A stretch of 64,000 nt of DNA from Aerococcaceae bacterium DSM 111021 (GCA_020112395.1 JACCEK010000002.1:62001-126000), one strand, 5' to 3'; numbered from the stretch's first letter, positions 8,497 to 18,600 are shown. A program made the numbers and translations. Notes: generated by a model not told the origin, from the letters alone.

Positions 8497-8673
8497 TTAC
8501 ATCTCTTCAAAGATAACAGCACAACGGCCTTTTTCATCCATGTCACTGACTTTGATAATCGTTAATTTTTTCTTGTTCGCATAATCGGCTATTTCTTGGT
8601 ATAGCTTTGTTGTTTGTGTTTTAAATACACCGCCATTTGCATCAAATTCTTCTACAATATAGTTCTTTGCCAT
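8497..8673 (-). CDS. Small conserved-looking protein, 58 residues
   Basis: The ATG at 8673 has AAGGAGG seven bases upstream, and the frame runs 58 codons to a TAA at 8497-8499. The protein starts MAKNYIVEEF and ends CAVIFEEM; it is mixed charge, with no membrane segment or signal peptide and one Cys. It has its own promoter (TTAACA, 17 bp, TATAAT) and a terminator, so it is a complete small transcription unit rather than a chance frame. The overlapping plus-strand frame at 8359-8565 has no ribosome-binding site. I do not recognise the family; a small DNA- or RNA-associated or regulatory protein is possible but unsupported. Confidence 0.75.
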   Translation of the reverse strand: MAKNYIVEEFDANGGVFKTQTTKLYQEIADYANKKKLTIIKVSDMDEKGRCAVIFEEM

Positions 8674-8706
8674 GATTAGCCTCCTTCATATCATCAGTAT
8701 TTTATT

Positions 8707-8735
8707 ATTATAAGTGTAGCACAGCACCCTGTTAA
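8707..8735 (-). promoter_or_regulatory. Promoter of the 58-residue gene
   Basis: Minus strand TTAACA (8730-8735) and TATAAT (8707-8712) are separated by exactly 17 bp, 34 bases upstream of the ATG. Confidence 0.7.
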
Positions 8736-8828
8736 TAGCACATGATAGGCACACGGCCACTTCATTATAATCACCTCAAAGATCTGTGCTATAATATCAA
8801 AGCAATTATTTTGAGAGGAGTGATTCAA

Positions 8829-9803
8829 GTGATTGAACTCAAGAATATTAATAAAAGTTTCAAAATCGCAAAGAGGTCTTCAGGCTTTTTAAATGCTACT
8901 AAAGCACTGTTTAAAAAAGAATATACAGAAGTCAACGCCTTACAAGATGTGTCTTTTACGATTCAACCGGGAGAAATTGTCGGCTACATCGGCCCGAATG
9001 GAGCGGGAAAGAGTAGTACGATAAAAGTTATGAGTGGTGTCTTAGTCCCTGATTCTGGAAGTTGTCTAATTAATGGGCTAACTCCTTGGGAAAATCGTAA
9101 GGAACATGTTCGTGATATTGGAGTTGTATTCGGTCAGCGCTCTCAACTTTGGTGGGAAGTGCCGGTCATCGATTCTTTTGAATTATTGAGAGATATTTAT
9201 AATATTGACAATAATGAATATCAATCGACTTTAAATAATCTAACTGAACGATTGAATCTAGGCGACTTACTTAATACTCCTACGCGTCAACTGAGTTTAG
9301 GCCAGCGAATGCGTTGTGAGATTGCTGCGTCACTTTTACACTCTCCCTCCATTTTATTTCTAGATGAACCTACGATTGGTTTAGATGCTGTATCAAAAAT
9401 CGCGGTGCGAGAATTTATTAAGGAACTGAATAAGACGAAGCAAACGACGATTATTTTAACGACACATGACATGCAAGATATCGAAGCTTTAACAAATCGG
9501 ATCTTACTCATTGGGAATGGTCAAATTCTATTAGACGGTTCTTTATCTGAATTAAAAGAAAAACAAAGTCAGCATGTACAAATCATTGCTCAATTCCATA
9601 GCGGGAAATTCGAACCACTTAAAGGACTTGCATTGATTGATCAACAAGGAAATCGTGGTATTTTTGCTGTCGATACTCACCTGATGTCAACGTCGCGTGC
9701 GATTGAAATCTTGGCACAGCAATTAGATATCAATACGATTTCAGTGAAGCAAGCCAGTGCTGAGGAGTTAGTTGTCAACCTCTATGAGGAATTTGAGATA
9801 TGA
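8829..9803 (+). CDS. ABC-2 type exporter, ATP-binding protein
   Basis: This 324-residue ATPase has Walker A GPNGAGKS (55-62 from the chosen start), a Q-loop region VVFGQRSQLWW, the signature LSLGQRMRCE, Walker B ILFLDEPTIGLD and a switch His in TTHDMQD. The FGQRSQLWW feature and the two companion permeases fit the COG4586/COG4587/COG3694 exporter group, whose substrates are mostly unknown. The start is the GTG at 8829, with GAGAGGAG eight bases upstream; an upstream ATG at 8742 lies before the TGC-TATAAT extended -10 at 8788-8796 and is unlikely. The next gene overlaps by four bases. Confidence 0.9.
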   Translation: MIELKNINKSFKIAKRSSGFLNATKALFKKEYTEVNALQDVSFTIQPGEIVGYIGPNGAGKSSTIKVMSGVLVPDSGSCLINGLTPWENRKEHVRDIGVVFGQRSQLWWEVPVIDSFELLRDIYNIDNNEYQSTLNNLTERLNLGDLLNTPTRQLSLGQRMRCEIAASLLHSPSILFLDEPTIGLDAVSKIAVREFIKELNKTKQTTIILTTHDMQDIEALTNRILLIGNGQILLDGSLSELKEKQSQHVQIIAQFHSGKFEPLKGLALIDQQGNRGIFAVDTHLMSTSRAIEILAQQLDINTISVKQASAEELVVNLYEEFEI

Positions 9804-10585
9804 GAGCATACTTGAGTATATTTCGCGTTCACTTTATTTCGACGATTCAATACCGCTTAGCTGCTTTTGCTGGTATTCTTACTCAGTTTGCTTGGGGTTC
9901 CATGTTGGTTCTAATGTTTAGTGCTTTCTACAAGTCTAACCCAGTTGCTTTCCCGATGGGTTTGGATAGTGTTACGGACTATATTTGGTTACAACAAGCT
10001 TTGCTGAATTTGTTTGCTCTATGGATTTTTGATAATCAAATATTTCAAAGTGTGACAGACGGTCAAGTAGCTTATGAGTTGATTCGTCCGTTGGATTTAT
10101 ACAATAACTGGTTTGCGAAAAACTTAGCGATGCGTTTAGCTCGGACAATACTTCGGTGTTTTCCAACGCTTCTTATCGCTTTGTTACTCCCAGCACCTTA
10201 TGGCTTAAGTATATCCAGTCACTTCCCTTTATTCTTCGTCACGTTAATACTGAGCATGTTTCTCGTTATCGCTTTTGTCATGTTAATTTATATCGCAAAC
10301 TTCTACTTGTTGTCACCAACTGGCATCCGAATGCTTGTTATGACGATAGGTGAGTTCTTAACAGGGGCTATTATTCCTTTACCATTTTTGCCTAATTCAT
10401 TACAAAAAGGGATTGAATTAACGCCTTTTGGTGCGATGCAAAATATTCCTCTGCGTGTTTATAGTGGAGACCTTTCCTCATGGACAGTTGTCTTACCTCA
10501 ATTATTTTGGTTGATTGCTTTAATAAGTCTTGGGCAATGGATGATAAATCATGCGCTCAAACGCGTTGTCATTCAAGGAGGTTAG
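9800..10585 (+). CDS. ABC-2 exporter permease, first subunit
   Basis: This 261-residue membrane protein has about six hydrophobic spans and starts with the ATGA overlap of the ATPase stop, showing translational coupling. It has the plan of the ABC-2 permeases that pair with this ATPase type: an N-terminal span (AAFAGILTQFAWG), a soluble loop with an LIRPLDLYNNWF 'RPL' motif near residue 95, then more spans. It is the middle gene of a three-gene operon. Substrate unknown; relatives are linked to drug or viologen export, but this cannot be assigned here. Confidence 0.85.
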   Translation: MRAYLSIFRVHFISTIQYRLAAFAGILTQFAWGSMLVLMFSAFYKSNPVAFPMGLDSVTDYIWLQQALLNLFALWIFDNQIFQSVTDGQVAYELIRPLDLYNNWFAKNLAMRLARTILRCFPTLLIALLLPAPYGLSISSHFPLFFVTLILSMFLVIAFVMLIYIANFYLLSPTGIRMLVMTIGEFLTGAIIPLPFLPNSLQKGIELTPFGAMQNIPLRVYSGDLSSWTVVLPQLFWLIALISLGQWMINHALKRVVIQGG

Positions 10586-10588
10586 AGG

Positions 10589-11365
10589 ATGAAATTATAT
10601 TGGCGTTACTTTATGATTCATTTAAAAAGTCAGATGCAACACAAAACATCTTTCTTGATGCTCATTGTTGGACAATTTTTAGCAACGTTCACCGCTTTTT
10701 TAGGGATGTATTACATGATGGCACGCTTCCAACAAATTGATGGCTTTACTTTGAATGAAGTATTAATCAGTTTTTCAATTATTACTCTAGCCTTTGCTTT
10801 AGCAGAAATGTTTGCTCGTGGCTTTGATAGTTTCGCGATTCTCATTGGTAATGGCGAGTTTGATCGGATGCTTGTTCGTCCTCAAAATCTAGTGCTCCAA
10901 GTATTAGGTTCACGAAATGAGTTATCTCGAATTGGTCGCTTGATTCAAGCGCTATTGATTTTTGGCTATGTTTTACCTAATAGTGACATTCAATGGACAG
11001 GTCTGAAATTACTCACGCTGTGCTTTATGATTATCGGTGGAGTTATTGTCTTTTCTTCCTTATTTTTACTCTATGCGAGCTTATGCTTTTTTACGATTGA
11101 AGGCTTGGAATTTATCAATATTTTTACCGATGGTGGGCGTGAATTTGGCCAATACCCTTTTAGTATTTACGGGGAAGCCGTTTTAAAATTTCTAACCTTT
11201 ATTGTGCCCTTAGCCTTAGTTCAGTATTATCCTCTTCTCTTTTTACTGGGGCGTAGCCAGAATACTTTCTTTGTCTTTGTGCCGCTGATTGCCTGTTTAT
11301 TTATTTTTCCTTGTTATGGGATGTGGCGCTTTGGGTTAAAACACTATCAATCCACTGGATCTTGA
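10589..11365 (+). CDS. ABC-2 exporter permease, second subunit
   Basis: This 258-residue membrane protein has about six spans and begins three bases after the previous stop, with GGAGG in the end of the upstream gene. The motif FDRMLVRPQNLVLQVLGSR is the equivalent of the 'RP' loop seen in its partner, and the two permeases probably form a heterodimer on the ATPase. The C-terminal region carries a Phe-rich span. No dedicated terminator is clear before the next gene at 11472. Confidence 0.85.
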   Translation: MKLYWRYFMIHLKSQMQHKTSFLMLIVGQFLATFTAFLGMYYMMARFQQIDGFTLNEVLISFSIITLAFALAEMFARGFDSFAILIGNGEFDRMLVRPQNLVLQVLGSRNELSRIGRLIQALLIFGYVLPNSDIQWTGLKLLTLCFMIIGGVIVFSSLFLLYASLCFFTIEGLEFINIFTDGGREFGQYPFSIYGEAVLKFLTFIVPLALVQYYPLLFLLGRSQNTFFVFVPLIACLFIFPCYGMWRFGLKHYQSTGS

Positions 11366-11471
11366 AGGTTTAATGAGATAATCTTGTTGCAATAAAATAT
11401 CATCCTTAAGACTGATAAATGTTATTATGATGCGCGTTATACTGTATATAATCAAGAAAGGGTGTGTGTTT

Positions 11472-11771
11472 ATGAAAACAACAAAATCATCGAAAACAAC
11501 TCTAGGTAAATTCATCAAAGCCCTATTCAAAAAAGAAACACCAACGTATATTAAAGGTATTGTCGGAGTGGCCTTAGCCTATACGATCTTCCCCTTGGAT
11601 GTCCTGCCAGATATCTTTGGTCCTTTAGGTTTCGCTGACGACGCTGCAGTTATTGGTGTATTAACAACAGTGGCAATGACTTTACTAGATAACTTTTACG
11701 AGAAACAAACTGGGGTATCAAAAGTAAACCCTCAACAACATATTAAATCGGCTGAAGTCATTCATGACTAA
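11472..11771 (+). CDS. YkvA family (DUF1232) small membrane protein
   Basis: This 99-residue protein uses the ATG at 11472, with AAGAAAGGG upstream; an earlier in-frame ATG at 11427 lies too far from any ribosome-binding site. The core segment AYTIFPLDVLPDIFGPLGFADDAAV is the DUF1232 signature (Pro-Asp-x-x-Pro-Asp, then Gly-x-x-Asp-Asp), spanning a predicted membrane hairpin. The family's function is unknown. It sits between the exporter operon and a converging SNF2 gene and ends in a very strong shared terminator. Confidence 0.85.
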   Translation: MKTTKSSKTTLGKFIKALFKKETPTYIKGIVGVALAYTIFPLDVLPDIFGPLGFADDAAVIGVLTTVAMTLLDNFYEKQTGVSKVNPQQHIKSAEVIHD

Positions 11772-11772
11772 T

Positions 11773-11818
11773 AAAACGAGTATAGTTACTGTTATTGAAC
11801 AGTAACTATACTCGTTTT
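11773..11818. terminator. Bidirectional terminator; right arm repeated at 15390
   Basis: A perfect 21-bp stem (11773-11793 with 11798-11818) with a four-base ATTG loop lies between convergent genes. The arm at 11798-11818 recurs at 15390-15410 with two mismatches. Confidence 0.85.
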
Positions 11819-11823
11819 TATTC

Positions 11824-14643
11824 TTATTTAACTAATAATTCATCCGTATTTTCTTTTGGTTGGACACCAAGTCGACGTCTCTCTAAATCGATTATCTTCG
11901 TTTGGATATTTTCCTCAATCTCTACTTCCTCATCTGTATCTTGCGATAATGCCTCCTCAGTAATATAAGCTTTATGCGCATAAGCATCAAATAATGCTTG
12001 CTTATTTCCTAACATTTCCATCATTTGTTCATCAATACTATTCTCTGTTAATAAACGATAAACAAATACATTATTAACTTGTCCCATTCTATATGCTCTA
12101 GCCACTGCTTGACTTTCTAACGATGGTTTTATTTGTGGTTCACAAAATATTACTATATTCGCAAATTGTATATTTAATCCATGAGCAGCTGTATTAATCT
12201 GCGCTATTAACACATTTTTTTCTGTGGAATCTCTAAATTCATCAATAATTTCTTGACGTCGTTCATGTGATACACCACCTTGGATTGCTTCTACAATTTG
12301 ACCATCAAGTGCATCAGTAATGACTTCAATGACATCTCTAAAAAAAGTAAATATTAAAACTTTTTGATTATTTTCTTTGGCTTCTTTACATAATTCTATT
12401 AAGCGTTCTAATTTCGGACTCTTATTTGGTGAGCCGCCCATCCAAGCTGCTCGGCGCATCATCATAAAATTACCTCTAGCAACTGCTTCCTTATAATAAT
12501 CTAGCTCTTCTTTCCCAAATTCTTCCCACTCTTCAATTTGACTTAAATCTGGAAGTTCTAGTTTAACATCCTCTATGGTTCTTCTTAAATACACTGGTGC
12601 GATTGTTTTACGATATACCTCATTTCGTTCTTTTACACGAGGCATTTTCAATTGATATGCTATTGTTGGCTGAAGCGGTTTGATGATATTGGTCATGTCT
12701 GAGACACGGTTTTCTAGCGGAGTTCCCGAAAGATATGTCGCATATTCACTCCTATCAGTCAATTCATAAACAATTTTTGATCTCTTTGCTTGTGGATTTT
12801 TTATATAATGTGCTTCATCAGCTACCACCATATCAATATGAGAAATATCATCAAAATCAAGTCGCCAAGCTGTATCATAAGTCGTGACAGCCACACCACC
12901 ATTTTCGTACCAAGTATCTAATAAAGAATCACGATTCAATCCATGAATAATATACACAGATAAGTTTGAAAATTTTTGAACTTCTCGTTTCCAATTTACT
13001 ATAATACTTGCAGGTACAATTACAAAGAAACGCCGTTTACCTTGCTCTGCTAAATGTACCATGCTTACAATGGTGGTCAGAGTCTTCCCTAATCCCATTT
13101 CATCTCCTATTAATACCTTTTTCTGAATAAGACTGTATTTTGCACCGAAGTCCTGCCAACTTCTTAATGTTCCATTTAAATTATTCTCGTTTAATTTAAA
13201 ATCTTCAATCTTTTTTATAATAGTTTGAGATAAAGCAGATTTCTTCATCTGCTCTTCTTTTTGTACTTTATTCTGATTAAATTCTCTTTCAAGAATTGCA
13301 TAATAATCGCCAGCATTTTTCGTAAAGTCTTCCCACAAAATAGTTGGCGATACTTTATTACTATTACTGATTAAGAGTTTATATCTTTCTGACTTTAAGT
13401 TTATATCCTTTAAGTCTTTCTGAAGTTTTAAAAGTATGGTTTCAAACCCGACTAAGTTTTTCTCATCTTTGTAAGTTTGTTGTAAGTCCCACTCAGTCCG
13501 TATATTAACTTGCTCTAATAATACATATATATTTTGTCGTCTATAGTACTCATGCGCTTCCTTAAGTTCATTAAAAATATTTTTATTGTGGACAATAGGA
13601 TATAAGTATCTCAATAACTCTGTTTGGGCATGTGTCTTTTCTGATATATTAAACTGTATGCCCACTGAATCTTGAATTTTATCTTTATACTGTTCAAGTA
13701 TTTCTCTTATATAAGTTCCAGTTACAAAGCCAATTCCATCGATTGTTTCTAATGGTTCAAAGCTAACTAAATCATATAGAGAAATGATGTTATTCTCTTT
13801 TAATATTGCTGCCCGCATTTTTGATGCATCATATATTTCGGAGAATTCATTAATCGTTGTATTATAAAATTCTTCTTCAACTTCTTTTACTTTTACCTTT
13901 TTAATGAGCTCTTTTATTTGATAGTTATAAGATGATTCATCTCGATAATTCTGCATAATATTAGTATGTATCGTTGTTAAATTATCGTGCTTGATCCTGA
14001 AGTTTTCAAATTCTTGTCTTGTAATTAATGCCTTATCTACTTTAAATTGTTTGTTCAAAAATAAATAGTATTCTGACTCATTTTGTTCATAATCTAAGTT
14101 GATTTGCTCGTTTCCTTTTTCAACTCCACTCTTTAGTTTTGGAATCTGTTTTTCAAACATTTCTTGAAATTCATTAATAAAATTTTCAGCTTGATCAAGT
14201 TGAGATATAATCATTTGTTTTTGTTTTTTTGTCATAACAAACCATTTTATATTGAATAATGCATTAAATTTTAATTGGTGTATAGTCGAGTCAACAGAAT
14301 TTATTCGATCTTTTTTATTCAAGATTATTTGAATATCTTCATCGTAGTGTTTATTGATATAAATCATTTTTTTAATTTTTGCTTGGTCATTATTTAAATT
14401 ATTTCCCAATAATATATCTGTTAACTGGAATATTTCACCCTCTGAATGACTATTTCCATCTGATTGGTTTTCTTTCATAGCGTTTAACTTTTCTTGAACG
14501 ATAGGCTGTTTAAGGTTGATTATTCCATTCTCTGCCTGTTTATTAATATTCTCGATTGACATAATCATCTGAGAAATAGACTGGTATATTTCTTGAAACT
14601 GACTTATATTAAGACTTGCTTCTTTATAATCCGGCTTCTGCAT
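11824..14643 (-). CDS. SNF2-family DEAD/DEAH-type ATPase with helical N-terminus
   Basis: This is a 939-residue protein. Its C-terminal half is a SNF2 motor: motif I GDEMGLGKT (about 513-521), DEAH (607-610), motif III LSGTPLENR, motif IV VLIFTFFRD and motif VI QAVARAYRMGQ (844-854). The N-terminal 500 residues are helical, charged and Asn/Ile/Lys rich. They contain a helix-hairpin-helix-like segment, EPLETIDGIGFVTGTYI (about 290), suggesting DNA binding. No SWIM domain and no nuclease motif is seen. The gene is visibly more AT-rich than its neighbours, stands alone, and lies between direct repeats, so horizontal acquisition is likely. A role in remodelling, repair or phage defence is possible; the sequence does not decide. 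Confidence 0.85.
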   Translation of the reverse strand: MQKPDYKEASLNISQFQEIYQSISQMIMSIENINKQAENGIINLKQPIVQEKLNAMKENQSDGNSHSEGEIFQLTDILLGNNLNNDQAKIKKMIYINKHYDEDIQIILNKKDRINSVDSTIHQLKFNALFNIKWFVMTKKQKQMIISQLDQAENFINEFQEMFEKQIPKLKSGVEKGNEQINLDYEQNESEYYLFLNKQFKVDKALITRQEFENFRIKHDNLTTIHTNIMQNYRDESSYNYQIKELIKKVKVKEVEEEFYNTTINEFSEIYDASKMRAAILKENNIISLYDLVSFEPLETIDGIGFVTGTYIREILEQYKDKIQDSVGIQFNISEKTHAQTELLRYLYPIVHNKNIFNELKEAHEYYRRQNIYVLLEQVNIRTEWDLQQTYKDEKNLVGFETILLKLQKDLKDINLKSERYKLLISNSNKVSPTILWEDFTKNAGDYYAILEREFNQNKVQKEEQMKKSALSQTIIKKIEDFKLNENNLNGTLRSWQDFGAKYSLIQKKVLIGDEMGLGKTLTTIVSMVHLAEQGKRRFFVIVPASIIVNWKREVQKFSNLSVYIIHGLNRDSLLDTWYENGGVAVTTYDTAWRLDFDDISHIDMVVADEAHYIKNPQAKRSKIVYELTDRSEYATYLSGTPLENRVSDMTNIIKPLQPTIAYQLKMPRVKERNEVYRKTIAPVYLRRTIEDVKLELPDLSQIEEWEEFGKEELDYYKEAVARGNFMMMRRAAWMGGSPNKSPKLERLIELCKEAKENNQKVLIFTFFRDVIEVITDALDGQIVEAIQGGVSHERRQEIIDEFRDSTEKNVLIAQINTAAHGLNIQFANIVIFCEPQIKPSLESQAVARAYRMGQVNNVFVYRLLTENSIDEQMMEMLGNKQALFDAYAHKAYITEEALSQDTDEEVEIEENIQTKIIDLERRRLGVQPKENTDELLVK

Positions 14644-14763
14644 AATTAAGTTTACTCCTTTGATATATTCTAACTATATACAGTTTACCATCAAGTAAAT
14701 ATTTTTTCTTGCCCACATTAATTTTATATTAAAAAATTATAGATTGATTATTGCTACAAAAAA

Positions 14764-14790
14764 ACCTGAACGATGAAAAATCGTTCAGGT
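14764..14790 (-). terminator. Terminator after aldo/keto reductase remnant
   Basis: An 11-bp perfect stem (14764-14774 with 14780-14790), five-base loop, and T runs on both sides. It lies just after the stop of the remnant at 14802. Confidence 0.8.
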
Positions 14791-14801
14791 CTTTTTCTAT
14801 T

Positions 14802-15389
<588 letters not shown>

Positions 15390-15410
15390 AACAGTGGCTA
15401 TACTCGTTTT
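15390..15410 (+). repeat. 21-bp direct repeat of terminator arm
   Basis: AACAGTGGCTATACTCG plus a T run matches 11798-11818 at 19 of 21 positions in the same orientation. The copy here has no pairing arm. The two copies bracket the SNF2 gene and the reductase remnant. Confidence 0.6.
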
Positions 15411-15435
15411 TTGTTATTCAGCTTGTCTAATTCAT

Positions 15436-16056
15436 TTATCCAATTAAGGTAGACCAAATATGTTGTAGGGTGCCATTCTCAATCAGTATATAAATACCTA
15501 ATGGTATAAAGATAAGTGGTACAATTACTTGCTCGTATTTCTCAATTGTTTCATTAATCATCGGTAATGAGTATAGTTTATAACTCAACTCACATAATAC
15601 AATAATTCCAATTGAAAAAACAATCCCAGTAAGCAATATACTCATCCCATTTAATGAAGCAAAGTATGGAACGTAAACACCTAGATTATCTGCTCCAGCT
15701 GCGATTGTGATTAATGCGACAGTGATGAAGAATTTATTGGTTTGATTATGATTAAATCGATTGATAACCTCTTCCTCATCATCTTCTTCGCCCTCACCCA
15801 CTATATAACGGATTCCAAGATAGATTGGTATTAAACCAAGTAAGCCAATAATCCAGTCTTCTGGCAAAATGTTCACCATGTATGCGGCTATAAAACTCAA
15901 GAAAAATAATATGCTCGTACCAAGAAATTGACCAGCATAAATATGTTTTTTAATATGCGATATATCTGATTGAGTCAAAAGCACAATCAAAATCACTAAG
16001 TAATCAATACTCGTTGAAATATAAACACCTATTGCAGATAAAATCGTTTGAATCAT
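15436..16056 (-). CDS. cadD: CadD-family cadmium resistance transporter
   Basis: This 206-residue protein has about five to six membrane spans and matches the CadD family: MIQTILSAIGVYISTSIDYL at the start, an acidic cytoplasmic loop (VGEGEEDDEEE, about 86-96), and AAGADNLGVYVPYFASL in the middle, where the Asp-Asn pair lies in a membrane helix. CadD proteins confer cadmium tolerance, probably by export. No CadC/CadX regulator is adjacent. The ATG has GGAG upstream. No terminator is clear after the stop. Confidence 0.85.
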   Translation of the reverse strand: MIQTILSAIGVYISTSIDYLVILIVLLTQSDISHIKKHIYAGQFLGTSILFFLSFIAAYMVNILPEDWIIGLLGLIPIYLGIRYIVGEGEEDDEEEVINRFNHNQTNKFFITVALITIAAGADNLGVYVPYFASLNGMSILLTGIVFSIGIIVLCELSYKLYSLPMINETIEKYEQVIVPLIFIPLGIYILIENGTLQHIWSTLIG

Positions 16057-16174
16057 AGAAGTCTCCTTTTTTATTGTAGTTTAAAGTACTTCTATTTAGC
16101 ACAAACACATCAATTTAAATGTCGCTAAAGGATAAAACAATATAAAACTCACCTTTTTAACTCCTTAATATTTA

Positions 16175-17407
16175 TTAAAACCGCTCCCGGTAAATCGGCA
16201 TCGACATACAACGTGGTCCACCTCGTCCACGAACCAGTTCGCTTCCTTGAATTTTATGTAATTTAATTCCCGCCTCTTCAAGCAAAGCGTTCGTAACTGG
16301 ATTACGATCATAGACAATCAACTCGCCTGGAGCAATCGCTAACGTATTCGCTCCATCATTCCACTGTTCGCGTGCGGAAGCTACTGGGTCGTCCCCTCCG
16401 CAACGAATGAGCGTTACTTTCTCCACCTTGAGCGCTGCTTCTAATATATTTTCTAAAGGTTTGGTTTCTTCTTTAATGTTCACTTCACCATTTTGACTTG
16501 TTATCGTATAGACTTTTAACTGGTTTTCGATTTCTGGATGTATCGTAAATTTATCATAATCAACCATTGTAAAGACTGTATCTAAGTGCATAAACTTACG
16601 GTTACTTCCAATTAGAAATGCTAACACTTGGCTATAGTCTGTATCTTCGAATAGATTTCGAGCGAGTTTTTCAATAGAACGAGCATCGGTTCGCTGTGAA
16701 ATCCCAATAGCTAAGACATCTTCGGATAACACTAAGATATCTCCCCCTTCTATGTAAGTCGACTCTTCTCGAAAATAATATAAGGGCACGGGATTATCTT
16801 TCACGGCGGGATGATATTTGAAAATATACTTTCCATAAATCGTTTCGCGTTTGCGGGTCTCAGAATACATATGATTCAGTGAAATTCCTTGCCCAATCGT
16901 CGCGAAGGGGTCACGGGTAAAGTACAAACTCGGCATCGGATCAATTAATAAAGGATAATCCTTCTCCAATGTATCAAGCAAAGTCGTCCCTTCTTCAACA
17001 TCCACTTCATCTTTCCTAAATCCAGCCATCGTCTTAAGAATTAATTCATAAGAACCTTCGATATTATCAAGCTTGTCTCTAACAGCTTGATAATGCGCGC
17101 CTGGTTCTAAGCCCGATTCACTCAACCATTCAGCAATAAACTCATCTCTTACATTGCCAAAATCAATTGCTTCTGCAGCTAGTTTTTCTAAATAAAGCAC
17201 TTCGACACCATTCTCTTTTAATACTTGAGCAAATGCATCATGTTCTTTTTGCGCTGCTTCTAAAAAGGGAATGTCATCAAATAATAAAGTTGCAAGATTT
17301 GCAGGAATTAAATTTTCTAACTCAATACTCGGTCGATGGAGTATTACACGTTTCAATCGACCAATTTCTGAATACACTTGAATTGGCATGCTTGTCTTAT
17401 CAGTCAT
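16175..17407 (-). CDS. arcA: Arginine deiminase
   Basis: This 410-residue enzyme converts arginine to citrulline and ammonia, the first step of the arginine deiminase pathway. The catalytic cysteine is in [14 protein letters not shown] at the C-terminus. Other active-site segments are [16 protein letters not shown], and [10 protein letters not shown] with the catalytic His. The length equals the family standard. Upstream lies a likely promoter (TTTCAA, 18 bp, TGC-TAAGAT). No arcB, arcC or arcD is adjacent in this window, so the rest of the pathway must be elsewhere or absent. Neighbours are cadD downstream and azlCD upstream. Confidence 0.95.
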   Translation of the reverse strand: MTDKTSMPIQVYSEIGRLKRVILHRPSIELENLIPANLATLLFDDIPFLEAAQKEHDAFAQVLKENGVEVLYLEKLAAEAIDFGNVRDEFIAEWLSESGLEPGAHYQAVRDKLDNIEGSYELILKTMAGFRKDEVDVEEGTTLLDTLEKDYPLLIDPMPSLYFTRDPFATIGQGISLNHMYSETRKRETIYGKYIFKYHPAVKDNPVPLYYFREESTYIEGGDILVLSEDVLAIGISQRTDARSIEKLARNLFEDTDYSQVLAFLIGSNRKFMHLDTVFTMVDYDKFTIHPEIENQLKVYTITSQNGEVNIKEETKPLENILEAALKVEKVTLIRCGGDDPVASAREQWNDGANTLAIAPGELIVYDRNPVTNALLEEAGIKLHKIQGSELVRGRGGPRCMSMPIYRERF

Positions 17408-17482
17408 CGTCTCTTCCTCTCTCTTTGCTATAACTTCATCTTAGCAGTTTGCTTAAAATGTTTGAAACGATTCGACTATCAT

Positions 17483-17791
17483 TTAAATCAGAAACAATTC
17501 TACGATAAACACTAACATACAACTCGTCACCGCAACTTGAATTAAATTCGCTCCACGCCATGACATCAGAATAGCTCCGAGTAAAGCAATCAACCCTGAT
17601 ATCGGCGTTTGAGTGACTTGCAGTATAGCTGGAAACGTCATGACTGATAAAGTCACATAAGGAACATAGTATAAAAATGATCGGATAAATGGATGTTTAA
17701 TTTGCTCTCTTGCTAATGTCATCGGAATCATTCGCATCATATAAAGTACTACTCCACTAAGTAGTAGATAAAGATATACATTATTCATCAT
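17483..17791 (-). CDS. azlD: AzlD-family branched-chain amino acid export subunit
   Basis: This 102-residue protein has three to four membrane spans and fits AzlD: a start MMNNVYLYLLLSGVV, then RMIPMTLAREQIKHPFIRSFLYYVPYV with the conserved Arg and Tyr-Pro features, and a C-terminal hydrophobic tail. It overlaps the end of azlC by 11 bases, so the two are translationally coupled. The first of two adjacent ATGs is taken; the second is equally possible. AzlCD complexes export branched-chain amino acids. Confidence 0.85.
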   Translation of the reverse strand: MMNNVYLYLLLSGVVLYMMRMIPMTLAREQIKHPFIRSFLYYVPYVTLSVMTFPAILQVTQTPISGLIALLGAILMSWRGANLIQVAVTSCMLVFIVELFLI

Positions 17792-18497
17792 GAATCACCT
17801 CATCTTCAATCGGATAACAGATAGCTGCAATACTTGCGATAATCAGCGTCAGCACAATCGTTACCATTCCAGATGAAAAACGTTCCACCAAACCAATAGC
17901 ATCAGCCATAAAACTCGCCAAATATGAAAGTATAACGAAGAAAGCTATTGTACGATTTATTTTGGCTGAAGGTATGACTGCAGCTATAAACATTCCATAT
18001 AATGCAACACTTAAAGCACTCACAGCACTTAATGGAAGTATATTACCTGCGATAACACCAATGAAATTTCCAACCGCCCACCAAAGTAATGAAGTCATTG
18101 TTCCATAATAGTAATACGGTTGAACGAATTTGTTTTCTGCGATTGATAAGCCGAATAATTCATCGGTAATTCCTAAACTAATTAAAAAACGATGAACCAA
18201 TGGACTGTCAGGATGAACACGTTGACTCAAGGCTAAACTCATTAAAATATAACGCGCATTCACAACAATTGTAACTAATACTACTTCAAGCGCAACCGCA
18301 TTTGATTCAAATAAATTATATACAGCATATTGCCCTGCTGATGCATTTAATAATAAGGCACTTAAAAAGCCTTGTAATGGCGTTAAGCCTGCATTTCTCG
18401 CTGCAATACCTAAAGTAAATGCCACCGAAAAATATCCAATAGCCAAAGGAATCGAATCCTTTAAACCATTTTTAAAATAATCAACGTTCCGTTTCAC
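17781..18497 (-). CDS. azlC: AzlC-family branched-chain amino acid exporter
   Basis: This 238-residue membrane protein has about six to seven spans. The segment GLKDSIPLAIGYFSVAFTLGI and the Gln-Gly-rich loop LLNASAGQYA are typical of AzlC, as is NARYILMSLALSQ. It starts with GTG at 18497, with GGGTGAGAGC just upstream. It forms a pair with azlD. The upstream gap holds the 41-bp tandem array at 18601-18806, so its promoter must lie in or near 18507-18600. Confidence 0.85.
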   Translation of the reverse strand: MKRNVDYFKNGLKDSIPLAIGYFSVAFTLGIAARNAGLTPLQGFLSALLLNASAGQYAVYNLFESNAVALEVVLVTIVVNARYILMSLALSQRVHPDSPLVHRFLISLGITDELFGLSIAENKFVQPYYYYGTMTSLLWWAVGNFIGVIAGNILPLSAVSALSVALYGMFIAAVIPSAKINRTIAFFVILSYLASFMADAIGLVERFSSGMVTIVLTLIIASIAAICYPIEDEVIHDE

Positions 18498-18600
18498 GCT
18501 CTCACCCTATCTATCTCAATCAATTTGATTGTTATATTGGTATTATATTATAGATAAGCCAAAAAGCTAGCTAGCTTTAAAAAAAGTTCGATTGTTTAAT

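Noticed and set aside
8359-8565. Plus-strand ORF of 68 residues after pgsA
   Set aside because: No ribosome-binding site, and it overlaps the well-supported minus-strand 58-residue gene.
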